From contig JAJTWR010000410.1 in NCBI GenBank assembly GCA_021613335.1, forward strand, positions 1-64,000: 64,000 nt of DNA, read 5' to 3'. Positions 48,301 through 59,735 of this stretch are shown here, piece after piece (position 1 is the stretch's first letter; each line of letters begins with the position of its first letter). Below the pieces are notes generated by a model that saw only the letters and a program-made list of their open reading frames with translations, did no database searches and was not told the origin of the DNA. This DNA is from Whitmania pigra. Lineage: Eukaryota; Annelida; Clitellata; Hirudinida; Haemopidae. Position numbers and translations under genes: made by a program.

Positions 48301-51300
48301 TTGTAATTTTTAGGACCTCCCTCATTTTTTAAGGACCTTTTAGTAGTAAAAAACCGAATTCCGTACATTTTAGTACTTTTTAGTACCTGTACGAACCATG
48401 GTTATAGGAAACTTAATTCTATGCGTTCCCCGTGCAGCCAGAAGAAAGGGACCGACTCACCTGCTAATTGTTATTTCAACAAAACTGTTACTAATAAAGC
48501 ATTATTATTTTTTAGGACCTTTATCATTTTTTCAATATCAATAGGACTTTATTGTAATTTTTAGGACATCCCTCATTTTTTAATACTAAAAGTGAATATC
48601 AGAAATTTAGGACTTTTTAGGACCTGTAGGAATGCTGTTAGTTTAATGCCATATATGAAGCATTTCTTGTTTCAAGGCTTTGAAGTTCAGACCTTGAATT
48701 AACTTGTTGTATATCAAGTATTGAGTAAATAAATAAATAAATTAATCGATTAATCTTTAAAGATTCATATTTTTCCCTTATTCTTCAAATAAGTCCAGAA
48801 AATCAATTTCCAGTATGTAGTATAAAAACATCACATTCCTTCAATCAGAAAAACAAATACCTCACACATACTCAGATTATCAGTCACAATGGAGTTCATA
48901 AATCTCACATTTCCTGACTAATGCTTCCCTATAAAATTGCATTTTGTAATCAGAATGAAGACAATATCCAAATTACTTTACTGCAGCAATAAATGTGGCT
49001 CAATAGACAATTACAATTGTAACATTCAATAACATATTATAATTAATAATTGAGCATAAATTGATCTCAAATAAGTTAAACAAATATCATATTTTTATAG
49101 AATAAATTGTGATTGTTTTACGATCTTACACTCATGTTTTCAATAAACTCATTCAAACTTGTGTTAGTTTGAAAGTAGCAATGTTAGCTAATGGCAACAG
49201 TTTTCAGTGATGTGTTTGCAACCTCATCTGCATTACCCTGTAGAAGAGGTGCTATATAAATGATTCACAAAAGCACCTCTCATGTTATACAAGCATGTGG
49301 AATTAACTGCAATTACATAACAATGCATGGGCGATAGGTAGTTCCTGCACGAGGCGTTAATATCAACAGTCATTATGTGCTGTGTTCGCAACCCAGCCTG
49401 CCTATATAAATGGTAAAATAATTAAAAAGTGCCCTCACATCCTATCCGGATAAGTAATGCACTCAAAAATTGGATAAATACAAAGACATATAATTCAAAT
49501 ACATAAAGCACTCAAACATTTAGCCAAATAACAAGATTTGTTTTAATAAATAAATAAATTTTAAATCAGAATAACTGAATAAAATTAATAATTCGCTAAA
49601 TAATTTCTAACAACCTCTCCATTAGAGTATTTGTTTCCTCTCTCATCAACTCCATAAGCAGTCCCACTATTGTAGTAATTGAAAGTGTTGTATCCAGTGC
49701 CTCCGGGAGTTCCCGCGTACAGTGGGGTAGTTAATCCTGGGCCTCCTCCCGGGGTTACGTACCCAGGGCCCGTGGGGTACGGGGTCTTGCTGTAGGTCAT
49801 CCCATAGGAATCACCCGGCCCCACATTCATGGTCACATGATGCCCCTCCTAGATTATGATAATAATTGTTTAAATTCCTGCTATACCATCTTTTGTTATT
49901 TCTGAGAGTTTTTGGCTAAGTGGAATAAATATCAATGAAATAACTAACCATTATCAATTCATCATTGTAAATAAATATTCATTCAACTAATGGTGAGTAG
50001 GCATTAGGTTCAACTCCTGTTGATGCTCAGGTCAACAAGACAATAACACCAACAAACTGACCTTTCCAGAATATTCTCCCCTGAATTCGTCGTGAGATGG
50101 ACGTCTTGCAGAGTTCATGAAGACTTCACCAGTGGAAGAGATGGATTGGTTCTGCACCCTGTTCCCGTAAGGATCGTAGAAAGGACCGGCCTGCAATAAT
50201 GAATGTAAAAGTGGTTGATGCTGTTGTTGTCATTATGAAAATTTTAAAGGGGCACCCAACATTTTCTTGGCCATCCACAACATCCCCCGTGGGTACTGAA
50301 GATTTGCTCCTCTTCGTTCTCTCGAGGGTCCTCATTGTGTTATCCACTTCTATGGTTTCCTCTTTCCTCTCAACTGTCAACGTGCTGAAGCCTTTGAATC
50401 AAAACATTTCAAATTCAAGAAATAATTTTTTTTTAAATACTTTTAATCCAGATATTTTAATGATTATAGAAATTACATTTAAGTGAGATGTAGATTAAGC
50501 CATAACAGTTTATAAGAGCCACAGTCATTTAAGGATTACTCATCATGAGTTGGCAGCATTATCTTATGATCATTATCATAATTCTATATTGTGTGTGAGT
50601 ACATGCAACTAATTGTCACTATCAAATCGATAATCCGTTATTGTTTTAATTTTAGCTAGATTTCCACTAATTTTACCTTGATCATATTTTGATGTGCCAA
50701 TATCTCCCCTTCCCATGGTGTAATAAACCCTGGAGAAATTCTGACTTTCCCTCTTGATCATTTCAGCTGCCTTGTCTGCCTGGAACTGGGTCACCCCAGA
50801 GAAGTACTTCTGACCCCTCCTCATAAACACACCTCTCGGTGCTTCCTCTGGCTCCCTCAACCTTAATACAATATTTCAAACAATTTAAATAAAGAATAAG
50901 GAGGCAAGAAGTGTAGCAGGATTTGGCGACACAAGTTAAAACTTAATACATAACTCGATGATAAACTACATATTAATTCTGTACAAGAATTAAGACACTT
51001 GATTTAATATTAAATGACACAAATCATTATGGGTTCATTCAGTGTACCTGAAGAATGCATGATGTTCCACAGCCAGTCTCCATGTTCTTTTGGCAGCTTT
51101 ATAATTAGCAAGCTTTAAGGTCTGTATTGTTTCCTAGGATCAATGAGGATTGTGAGGATGAGAACTTCTTTTGTCACTTTAAAACACTCACCGATTTCAC
51201 TGGAGGAGTCCCTCTCAAATGAATCATGAAGTTATTTCTTTTGTATGCAATCTTCATTATTTTTGGCCAAATGTATCTGTTGAGTCGTATCTTATCCCTG

Positions 51301-54300
51301 TAAATCAATAACCCTGCGGCACAGATGCCGATCATAACCGAGCCGTTGTCTTGATCCTAAGAAATAAATGAAATGGTTATTAGATTCTTTAAAAAACATT
51401 CCTTCAACTCGTGAAAACCTTGGCAGGTATTTGATGAACTCCATATAGAGCCATGTGTTTTGCATTTTCAAGGTAGTTATACTCAGCTTCATCAGCCATC
51501 ATCCCCCTACAATTGGGAAAAGGTCACTAATAACCATGAAATAAATAGTTTGAAGAAAAACATCAAGCACTAACTGGTTGGTCCTGTGAAGTTCAGCAAT
51601 TTTTTCTATCAATTCATCGGATTGGCCAGGACAAAATTTTATGCTCTTGATGTAATCGATGCTCTGACCATGTTCTGCAGGATCCCAGTCTCCCAACTGT
51701 GACTGACATGCGTAGGATCCCAAAAGTGAGTTCGAAACAAAAGAACAAGGGAGTCTGGAAAATATGGAGAAGTCTGAAGTTATTTAAAATTCTACTTATC
51801 ATCTCACACCACGATTTATCAAGCAAGAGGTTATTACATGACGGACTAACAAACAAATTAAAAGTATGGCTATAAACTACAACTAGGTGTATAAATCATG
51901 CTTTTTTGAAGTAATTCCCTCTCACACATTCAAACAACAACATGTAAATGTTAGTGAAAGCCAACATTTAACTACTAAACTTCATAGAGGTTTAAAACGA
52001 ATAACCAATTTTTATGTTGATTTATTGAATGAGTCACTAAAGCCATGTATAATAAAGTTCTTTAGTAAAAATAACAAGTCATCAGGCATAAATGATCCAG
52101 ATAATAATATTAATAACAATACAACAGGCCATGATGGTAGCAATAATGCAGATGATTGGCAGCTCAGAAAGACAATATCCTGTTACTTTAATTGTCGGAA
52201 TGATAGAAACTATATAGAATGATGTTCAATTGATTCTTTGTAATGAATACAGTTACTGAATGGTAAGTTTAGTGAAGGTTACTGTTGAATCCTCATAATT
52301 CATGAACAGATATGTATTTCTTTGTTAAAAACAAATTAACTAAAGCCATTAACATGTCTATGTGGAATGCAAACTGTCAAGTGTTTTGAGGTGGGAGACT
52401 ATTTGAGGAGCTATTTGGAGATCCTCTCTGCATCCAGTGTTTAATATGAAAGTAAGCTAGTAGTCTGAAGATACCAAATTGAGCTGTCTGAGAAAGTTAT
52501 TAGTAAAGTCCAAATTGGAGAGACAGGTACAAGTTAGAGGAACATGAAAGGAACAGTCAATTAGTTACATCGTCAACACAACAACAATGAAGTTAATGGG
52601 GATTTGTATCAACGATTGATCTATTCAAACTTAAACGCTGCCTCCTCAATAAAATCATTTGAATATTCAAACTCACCGCCCTGCCAGAACATCCACACGA
52701 ATCTGGAGATATAGTTGATATCTGGAAATCAATCATTATCAACTCAGTGACGTAAGACAAATTAATTTGCGAAAATCCATGACATGTTACCTCGTAATTT
52801 CTTCCCTCAAAACACAAGGATCCTGGGGATAGAACTTCACTTCAAAGCTGAATTCCCACTTCAATTCTGTGAACAAAGGATTATCACATCCACTCAATAC
52901 ACGCACACAAGTTGCACATATATTTGCCAAACCTACTTTTTAACTGTTTGGCTATCGGCTTATCATTCTGCAGCCAGACCTAAAAACGATACATCAAAAA
53001 TTTAATACGATTTCCTCAATCTGTGATTTTCGGTGCGAGTAACTTACTTTGACATCACTGCTCTCCTTGAATGAGAGGGCAAAATATTCCTTTTCCAAAA
53101 GGTTTATGTGTTCGCAGGCCAATGTAAACAAAGCCTGGCCGTTGGCGTTGCTCTAAAAGTTGCCAATCATCAAATGAAATAAACCGAAATAAACCAATAC
53201 AAAAGTTAATTATAACAAATTCTAAGACGCTAATGAACTCACTGGTATTTTAAATTTCACATCCGTACCGTCCAGCATAAGAACTTTGCATTCCACAGAG
53301 TTCTTTGTTTCACTCGAAACAGTATATTTCTTTGCATCTTTATCGATAGCCATGTCGTCAGTTATGGTAAGAATGTGGTCTCCTTTCTCGGTGTTCTCCT
53401 TTGGAATGAGTCTGGCCGAATCTGGAATGTTGTCTTTGGAACTTGTAGTTTCTGAAGCCTGGATATAACGAAACATCGCACATTAGCTCACGTGGCTTTT
53501 AGATTCTCGCAAGTTTTTCCAGAAAATATAACATCTCAAAAACAATCCTCGAACTGGAGGTTACTTTGAAGTAGGGAATGAAGCCAGTCCGTGATCAAAC
53601 GATCCGAAACGAAACGAACCTGCACTCAGCTAGTTTGAAAGTGAATGGACCCAGCTCCGGGCAAAGCATATGAACTCGCACACACGCGGAAGGAGCACGC
53701 AGGCACACATCCGTCTTGTAACTTCAGATGAGCAAACACGACTTATGACTCTTCATTGTTTGAATGTGGATCCATGAATGTGATTCGACTTTAGTAACAG
53801 TATCATCGACATCATCATCCAGCAATAATAGAAATAATAAATCTTGGAATGGTGGAACGAAAATATGTGAGTCATCAGCTGCTGGTAATGTTTACTCAGC
53901 CTTTGAACATTCCAAACGTTCGAAATTTATGGACATGAATTCACTGTTAATCATCAGCCAAGTTTTTTTCGGAGTCTGGTTTCAATCACGACTCACATCG
54001 ATTATAATTAATTTAGGATTTGTTATCACACAATTAAGATATTATAATAAATATCTGCTTCTGTTGAATTAAACAAAAATAAGTCAGAATGTGAAACGTT
54101 ATTAATATTGTTTAATGTTTATTTACGTCAACTAGCTAAACATTAACGAGATGTGGGATCAAAATTTGGATGAGAGTACATCCTTGTTTGTGCATTGCAA
54201 CCCAAGTGGATTGATATCCTCAATGCAACTCAATGCAAATGACACAATCGCATAAAAATAAAAAAATTACTTAAACTAATATTTAAACCGTAAAAGAAGG

Positions 54301-54659
54301 ATGTTGTCGATCTAGTAATTTACGATTTTCATAGTTATTTTAAAATCATTGAATTTTAATAATTTTTTATTAATTAACACCACGGATAACCTCGCGATAA
54401 ATTTCATAATGTACACTTCGAAAAAAGCGAACAAATTCAAAAAAGAAAAATATTATCTTCTCATTAATTATTTTCTAAATCATTTGTTTTACCAGCTTTG
54501 AAAGTTGATACATTTCTCCGCGGGTATTCGGAGTTATTGAGACTAAAACCTAATAACTAATAATCTTTTGAATCGAATTGAACAAAATAAATAGCTAAAA
54601 AAGCGTTTATTAATTACTTCAGGTACAGAATAGACAATAGTAGACAAATCACGTACCAT
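45396..54659 (-). CDS. EPB41 (cora): Protein 4.1 / coracle homologue (FERM, FA, CTD), 17 exons, 676 aa, complete
   Basis: Exons (high to low): 54659-54657, 53458-53243, 53152-53048, 52979-52937, 52866-52791, 52721-52677, 51754-51575, 51506-51419, 51356-51192, 51133-51048, 50861-50677, 50391-50261, 50190-50062, 49848-49615, 46500-46330, 46143-46054, 45479-45396. The FERM domain covers about residues 57-336 (VECKVLMLDGTDVKFKIP, ACEHINLLEKEYFAL, WEFSFEVKFYPQDPC, LLGSYACQSQLGDWDP, YGVHQIPAKD, WPKIMKIAYKRNNFMI, AVEHHAFFR). The FERM-adjacent region follows in exon 11. The C-terminal domain is in exons 15-17 (TLTRTYTAPDG, THIEKRKNTV, MNPDLSVEKIEI). Such proteins link membrane proteins to spectrin-actin, in invertebrates at septate junctions. 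No obvious spectrin-actin-binding insert is seen. The first exon is only ATG|GTACGTG. Confidence 0.95.
45841..46053. repeat. 106-bp tandem duplication next to exon 16 of the 4.1 gene
   Basis: The segment from 'ctattgagatatgattaaga' to 'taccaatatcatcctac' occurs twice with a period of 106 bases. I see one difference (tatgatctc against tacgatctc). The right edge coincides with the donor of exon 46143-46054, so the intron start GTAGGATGATATTGG is duplicated. Confidence 0.9.
47663..47869 (-). pseudogene. hAT transposase C-terminal fragment
   Basis: The 69 codons include LSHDEASVERGFCINKSLIC, then ENQKEMSLNARRMIRDHI, resembling C-terminal regions of hAT-like transposases. The reading then shifts frame; continuing sequence (KSVLSHFKASRQRFKFYLEA) is visible in another frame. 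Confidence 0.75.
47928..48053 (-). repeat. SINE-A copy with 13-bp target duplication, inside the hAT relic
   Basis: On the minus strand it runs from GTGCACCCGCATGGCCTAAT through TGGCCTAATTGG (A-box), GATTCGAACCCC (B-box) and 'caatcatctagctatgcaac' to 'ggatgttaataaaaaaa'. ATTAAGAACTGTC stands on both sides (about 47915-47927 and 48054-48066), a clean retroposition duplication. Confidence 0.93.
48409..48630 (-). repeat. Second copy of the hAT 5' terminal region
   Basis: It repeats the sequence of about 48.14-48.39 kb: 'aggaaacttaatt', 'agaaagggaccgactcacct', 'gctaattgttatttcaacaaa', 'tttttaggacctttatc', ending 'ttaggactttttaggacctg'. The two lie head-to-tail. It also matches the left part of the copy at 12.1 kb. 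Confidence 0.75.
49165..49316 (+). repeat. SINE-B copy, diverged, in 4.1 intron 14
   Basis: 'gttagctaatggcaacagtt', then a B-box remnant 'gtgtttgcaacctcatctgc', 'gctatataaatgattcacaa' and 'agcacctctcatgttatac'. Confidence 0.6.
49322..49500 (+). repeat. SINE-B copy, tail type 2, in 4.1 intron 14
   Basis: 'gtgctgtgttcgcaacccag' (B-box), then 'cctatataaatgg', 'aaaaagtgccctcacatcct' and 'atccggataagtaatgcact'. It lies directly after another SINE-B. Confidence 0.7.
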
Positions 54660-55924
54660 TGCTCCAATCTTTGAGATTTCAGAAGCTTGAAACAGCTGCT
54701 AAAGAATGTTTTAATGTCTTTGAGATGAAGTAGAAAATTGTCTCCTGTTCTCTGGCCAGATCTTAGGAGAAGCTAATAATTAATTCTTAACAGGATATGC
54801 GCCTACAAGTTTCGATGTGAGGTATTTCATTAGAGGAGATTAAGATTAAGGTAGAATTATCTAGCTCATTAACGTATTATGTCTGGTTAATTTGCCACGA
54901 ATGATAGAACGATTTATCCTGATTCATTTCACAAGCATTAAATGGCATTATGGCATTTCCTAAATCTTACCAACTTAATGATCCAAACAAATGAGACTCA
55001 TTCATTAGTGGGCAATGTCGAGCAGTTTTGTCAGCTGCTTTCAAAATTGTATTGGGTTGAAACCATTATGTCCTAGGCAATTTAGCAAGATATTCATTTA
55101 ATTCAAGCCCACTAGTTAACAACTTCAAAGATATTTATTGAGAGATATTTTTTGTTAAGAAATAAAGATCGATATAGTCAATTATTTCTTTAATTAACTA
55201 ATTAGTGGTGAAAGTCTGCTTGGCATCAACAGGTTCCAGATGATTTCATTCTATTTATCGTAGGTATCCTATCGAACATAATTTAAACTGTTATTACTTA
55301 TTCTAAAATCCGTTTACACACTCTTTTTATGCTTGCCAGGTGTTTGTGGACCACCACCAACCAACTGCACTGAGGCCTCCGCCATGGTATCGGCGAATGG
55401 TCAGAATAATCCCTTTGCAACATCCCCATAGTAATTTTTACTATAACATTTAATTCCCTTCCCATACAAAAACCTTTTGTTCGCATTTGTGCTTTTTGTT
55501 TTCATGAAGGTAAATAACTGTTCACTCACATACCTAGGTGGAACCGAACATGCCCATAATCTTTGTTGCAAACTTTCTGAGGTTTGTCAACTTTTCAGGA
55601 AAATATGAAAAGAAGCCAGGTATCCGCACTTCCAGATATTTTGCTGATGTTAAAATCCGACTGAATTTCTATTAGTTCCATCTGAAAGTATTCTTCTGCC
55701 TTGTTATTCGAGGGTGAATGAGAAAAACACAAAGTGGTGTTTAAAAAAAGAAATAACGCTGACCTTTATGTGGGCCGCACGTGTGCTTGCAAAGGGCCGC
55801 GTGTTTGACATGCTTATTAAGAAAGCTGGTTGCAAAAAGTGTGGTTGGGTAAATAATCAAGGGCGGTTTTAAAGAGTGAGGGAGCCATGGTCCTCTCCGT
55901 CATTTAGAAAATACAAAACAAAAT
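54660..55924. other. Upstream region of the 4.1 gene; no further gene seen
   Basis: This should contain the 5' UTR and promoter of the 4.1 gene. The minus-strand frame 55486-55298 has no recognisable domain. Confidence 0.4.
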
Positions 55925-56874
55925 TAAGTAAATCTCTAATTTCTCTTCACTCCAATCTGCTTATAGACCTGGTTTCTCTACAGAAACATCTCTTTCACAC
56001 ATTTTCAAAATCTCACTGACATCTATGGCAAGGGCAATTGCGCTGTGATGGTCGGCCTCGACCTCTCGGCTGCCTTTGACACCATAAACCACCAGATACT
56101 GTTGGAGAGACTCCAGTCTGACTTTGGAATTGATATCCTTGCACTCTCCTGAATACAATCTTACCTTTCTGACAGAACCCAATATGTCAAACTCGGCGAT
56201 CACTCCTCCCCTCCAGTTGAACTGCTTGCCGGTGTTCCTCAAGGCTCTATCTTGGGATCTTTGCTTTTCACAACGTTCACCTTTGCCTAACATTATTAAT
56301 AACTTCAAAATATCCTTCCATCAATACGCAGATGACACAAGTCTTCTCTCTATCCTCTCCAGCTCTCGAAAATCTGCCGAAGTGCACGGATGCCATTAAT
56401 GATTGGCCTCCTGTTAACTTTCTTCAACTGAATCCGCAGCAATCTGAAATTATATTCATTGGCACACCCGCTCGCCTGAAAACTTCTCTTTCCATAAGCG
56501 TCGCTGGCACCCTCCATCTTTCCTCTATTATTCTCAAGCTCATTGGTGTTATTTTTGATTCACTCCTCACCTTTAAATAACATTCCGCTTCTATTGTCAA
56601 ATCCTACAATCATCTCATTTGAGTGATCCGGCACATCCGTCCGCTACTCAACTTCCCCAACCGGTTCATAGATCATCCCTCCCAAACACGTCAAACAAAC
56701 AAAAGCGTCACCTGAAGACCCACCTTTTCAGGACTTTGTGGGACAGCGAAGACACAAGGCGCCTCTGACGCTATGCACATGGCGGTTTATAAATTTATCA
56801 TTATTACTGTTATTATTATTATTATCAATATTATTATTAATTATTATTATTACTAATTATTATTATTATTATTA

Positions 56875-56906
<32 letters not shown>

Positions 56907-56910
56907 AAAC
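55925..56910 (+). mobile_element. L2/CR1-like LINE fragment (reverse transcriptase remnant, 3' hairpin, (ATT)n tail)
   Basis: Decayed reverse transcriptase pieces appear in shifting frames: VGLDLSAAFDTINHQ (motif A, about 56050-56095), VKLGDHSSPPVELLAGVPQG followed by SILGS (motif B, about 56190-56265), YADDTSLLS (motif C, about 56322-56350) and INDWPPVNFLQLNPQQSE downstream. The rest of the ORF is lost. The 3' end reads GCGCCTCTGACGCTATGCAC, then ATGGCGGTTTATAAATTTAT, then an att-repeat tail. An L2/CR1 clade placement fits the motifs and the microsatellite tail. Confidence 0.8.
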
Positions 56911-56919
56911 TAAAAATTA

Positions 56920-57600
56920 ATAAAAAATAAAGTTTAAACTTAAAAAACATAATATGATTTTTTTTTTAATTATTTCAATAATTTTAGCACTTTCATCGAA
57001 AATTTTAGTAGCCCTGCCCCTCCCTTGAATCCCTTATACCTTCCAGGGACTTACCGAAGGCGAAATAGTGGGGGGCATAAAGAATAGTTTTTCCCAAATC
57101 CAAAAAAAATTCGACATCAAGTAGTTTATTAGTGGATCCAGAACTTCCTTGAACCCAATGAATGTCTCAATTGTAAATGCTGTTTGAGATTCAGCTTTGT
57201 CATCAAATCACAACGGTTCAAAGATTCAGTTAACTCGTTTACTTTTTACATTCTTCATAAACAAAACAAACAAAATAAAGTCATGATATGCTTATATAAG
57301 TATTAGATTTAGTTGTTAAGTCATATCGCTTTTGATACGAAATTTCATAATGTAGTTCCGCATTAGCTTCTAAGGGGTTGTTCACAGCTTCCAAAGATTC
57401 AGCTCTTTATTTAAATTTCACGTAATTTCCAGTCCCTATAGTAGAATTTAATTTAATAGCGAGAGAGATGGGCGTCTGCGAATATTATTTTATTTTAAAT
57501 ATCTATTATAATTTAAAATTTTAATTATAATAATAATATATATTATAATATAATAATAATAAATATAATAATTCCTATAAAGCTTAAAATTAATTTATAT
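56920..57600. other. Repeat-bearing AT-rich sequence
   Basis: It includes the repeat shared with 28.43-28.56 kb (about 56.92-57.06 kb) and a long AT-only tract near 57.48-57.66 kb. No gene is seen. Confidence 0.4.
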
Positions 57601-57705
57601 TATTATTATAATATATATTATATTTTTATTTATTTTATTCTGTTTTATTATTATTATAAATTAATTTCTAAGGCACCATGTGCCTAGTTTCAGAGGCATT
57701 TGAAT
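57600..57705 (-). repeat. L2-like LINE 3' tail, minus strand
   Basis: On the minus strand it reads TGCCTCTGAAACTAGGCACA, then TGGTGCCTTAGAAATTAATT, then an AT/AAT-rich tail. This matches the tail of the 56.7-kb LINE. Confidence 0.55.
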
Positions 57706-58718
57706 TTTGAGTCCTAATTTTTCCAACTTATTTTATTCCAGGTGGGAGGGCAAGCTGCATTTTCTTGAAGGAATTGATTGATACATTTATCTATAACGAT
57801 ATTTAGCTCTTCTTGATTATTGCCCAAGCTTCTTCTACGTCAGCAGATTCTTTTTTTTTTTTTAGCTAAGTTTGCTTTCCTTAGTTCTTTCCGTATTTTA
57901 TTACAGTCAGAATTTAAATTTTTTAGAATCTAGATTCTATTTTTTTATTTGCCAAATCTTTTAAATTAAGTGAAACATTGTAATAGTACTAATTTTTCCG
58001 ATTCTTTGCTTATCTCTTCGCTGCTTTGCCACCTACCGTACCGACTTCCTGTTTATCGCCATCTTTACACGTGCGTATTATATCAAACTTTTCTGTTTTA
58101 AGGAAATGAGCGGTGATGCGTTTATTCCAGTTGCTAGCAACGATAAGCCATCGCATGAGAAAGCTAATATATGATACGACCAAGCATTCAATAATGAGTG
58201 GATGGTAGACATTGACCTAAAAGATCGGATAAAGCTTGGTCATAATAATAGCTTTGCTAAATTGACATTAGGATCTCACGTAATAGCCAAACAAGCAATT
58301 GCCCGGGATGGAGATAGTTATGTTTAATCCAAACAAAAGCGATTACTATTAAGATCTAGCTTGATCCATTTCTTTTGCTCGATGTCAGTAAAGGACGCTG
58401 TATGCCAACTATATGAGATTTCATAATCTGTATTCTCACCTTGTGGTATTAATGCTTTTTCTAGGGCAGAAAGTGATGAATTGACATTGTGTCACTAATA
58501 ATCTAATCCTTATTTAATTGTGGATCCGTGGCTATAAATAATAAAACGTTTCAGGAAACAATAATTATTAACAATGAAAGTTAATTTATTGTAATCTGAG
58601 CTTTTTTATCCAGCGATCTGGTAAAAAGTCCAGCAGCATTATCAACGACGGCCCACTCGCTCTTGTCGACCTCATCTGAGGGATAACACTGTGGCTATTC
58701 AGTTTTTCTGTACTAAAA
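57706..58718. other. Spacer before the Tigger-like ORF; no gene seen
   Basis: Probably includes the 5' part of the transposon that supplied the next frame, but I did not find convincing terminal repeats. Confidence 0.35.
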
Positions 58719-59735
58719 ATGTCTGGTGGTGTTAAAAGAAAACTGGACAATCAGTCAATAGAGAAAAAGTATGAAATCATACTGCAGCTAGAAAAAGGAA
58801 CAAAACCGGTGGACCTTAGTCGTCAGCATGGCATTCCAGCAAACACCATCTCAGGATGGAAAAAGAAGGCTGATGTAATAAAACAAATATATGAAAAGTC
58901 TGTCTTTAATCCAGCAAGAAAAAAGCTCAGAGCAGCTGAGCACAAAGATGTCGATGATGCAGTGTTTCAGTGGTTCACAAATATGCGAGCTACAAACCTA
59001 ACTGTCAATGGTCCCTTGCTGATGGTTAAGGCGGACATGCTTGCCGCAAAGTTAGGACACCCTGACTTTAAAGCAAGTCAGGGATGGCTGGATCGTTTCA
59101 AGAAGAGGCACAACATTGTCTTCAAAGCAATTTGTGGAGAGAGCAATGCAGTTCATCGAAAGCAAATGGATTCATGGCTGAAGACTCAAATGCACACAAT
59201 GTTGGATAACTGCGAGACTAAAAACATTTTTAATGCCGATGAAAGTGGTGTGTTTTGGAGATGCCTTCTAGATGAGAATATGGAGTTTCATGGGGAGGCT
59301 AGTCACAGTGGAAAAAAGTCTAAGGATCGACTTACAGTGGTAGTTGCTGCTAACATGGATCAAAGCCAAAACCTGATCAAGGATGAAAATGTATCCATCG
59401 ACGAAGACATAACTCCCACCAATGAAGACATCATATCCACTGATGAAGACATTGTATCAAGTGTGCGGTCAGCAAATGCAACCATATCTGCATGCTGCAA
59501 TCTCAAAGAAGATGCAGACGAAGATTTAGAACCAATTCCCTCTGCCAGTGAGGTGTTAGAAATGCTACAGAAAATTCGACGGTACAGTTCGCTCACGGGT
59601 GATGAAACGGTTTTAGTCAGCATAAATAATATTGAAGCATTTGTTTTTAAACAGACTGCTAAAAGCATTCTAGACTCTGTAAAGAAATCATGTGATACTA
59701 AAGAACTTTTAGAGAAAAATGACTCACAAATTTAA
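58719..59735 (+). CDS. Tigger/pogo-family transposase-derived ORF, 338 aa, catalytic core internally deleted
   Basis: One uninterrupted frame. Residues about 1-60 are a CENP-B/pogo-type helix-turn-helix (KRKLDNQSIEKKYEIILQLE, then GIPANTISGWKKKA). About 70-140 is the second CENP-B DNA-binding helix set (QGWLDRFKKRHNI). The first catalytic Asp is in IFNADESGVFWR, followed by KKSKDRLTVVVAANMD. After this the usual core with the other two acidic residues is absent: the protein passes directly into an acidic Asp/Glu/Ser-rich stretch (DEDITPTNEDIISTDEDIVS) and the C-terminal segment seen in Tigger proteins (SASEVLEMLQKIRRYSSLTG). It cannot be an active transposase. It could be a deletion derivative or a DNA-binding protein in the making. 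Confidence 0.8.
   Translation: MSGGVKRKLDNQSIEKKYEIILQLEKGTKPVDLSRQHGIPANTISGWKKKADVIKQIYEKSVFNPARKKLRAAEHKDVDDAVFQWFTNMRATNLTVNGPLLMVKADMLAAKLGHPDFKASQGWLDRFKKRHNIVFKAICGESNAVHRKQMDSWLKTQMHTMLDNCETKNIFNADESGVFWRCLLDENMEFHGEASHSGKKSKDRLTVVVAANMDQSQNLIKDENVSIDEDITPTNEDIISTDEDIVSSVRSANATISACCNLKEDADEDLEPIPSASEVLEMLQKIRRYSSLTGDETVLVSINNIEAFVFKQTAKSILDSVKKSCDTKELLEKNDSQI

Larger units (their letters stand above)
47170..48389 (-). mobile_element. hAT-type transposon relic in 4.1 intron 14, carrying a SINE
   Basis: The left end begins CAGGAACTTAAAAATC. The right end, read on the minus strand, begins CAGGTACTAAAAAGTAC, so these are inverted termini. They extend outward as GGTTCATA and GGTTCGTA. The minus-strand frame 47869-47663 encodes SHDEASVERGFCINKSL and NARRMIRDHI, a hAT C-terminal dimerisation region; frameshifts follow down to about 47.39 kb. 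A SINE-A is inserted at 47.93-48.05 kb. A convincing target duplication was not found. Confidence 0.7.

Noticed and set aside
49585..49614. Stop codon in 4.1 exon 14 as the end of the gene
   Set aside because: A donor at GAG|GTTGTT just before it links in phase to exons 15-17, which encode the expected C-terminal domain. It may still mark an alternative short isoform.
55298..55486. Minus-strand frame with Arg/Pro-rich WRRPQCSWL segment as a LINE C-terminus
   Set aside because: The resemblance is too short and no other part of an element is adjacent.
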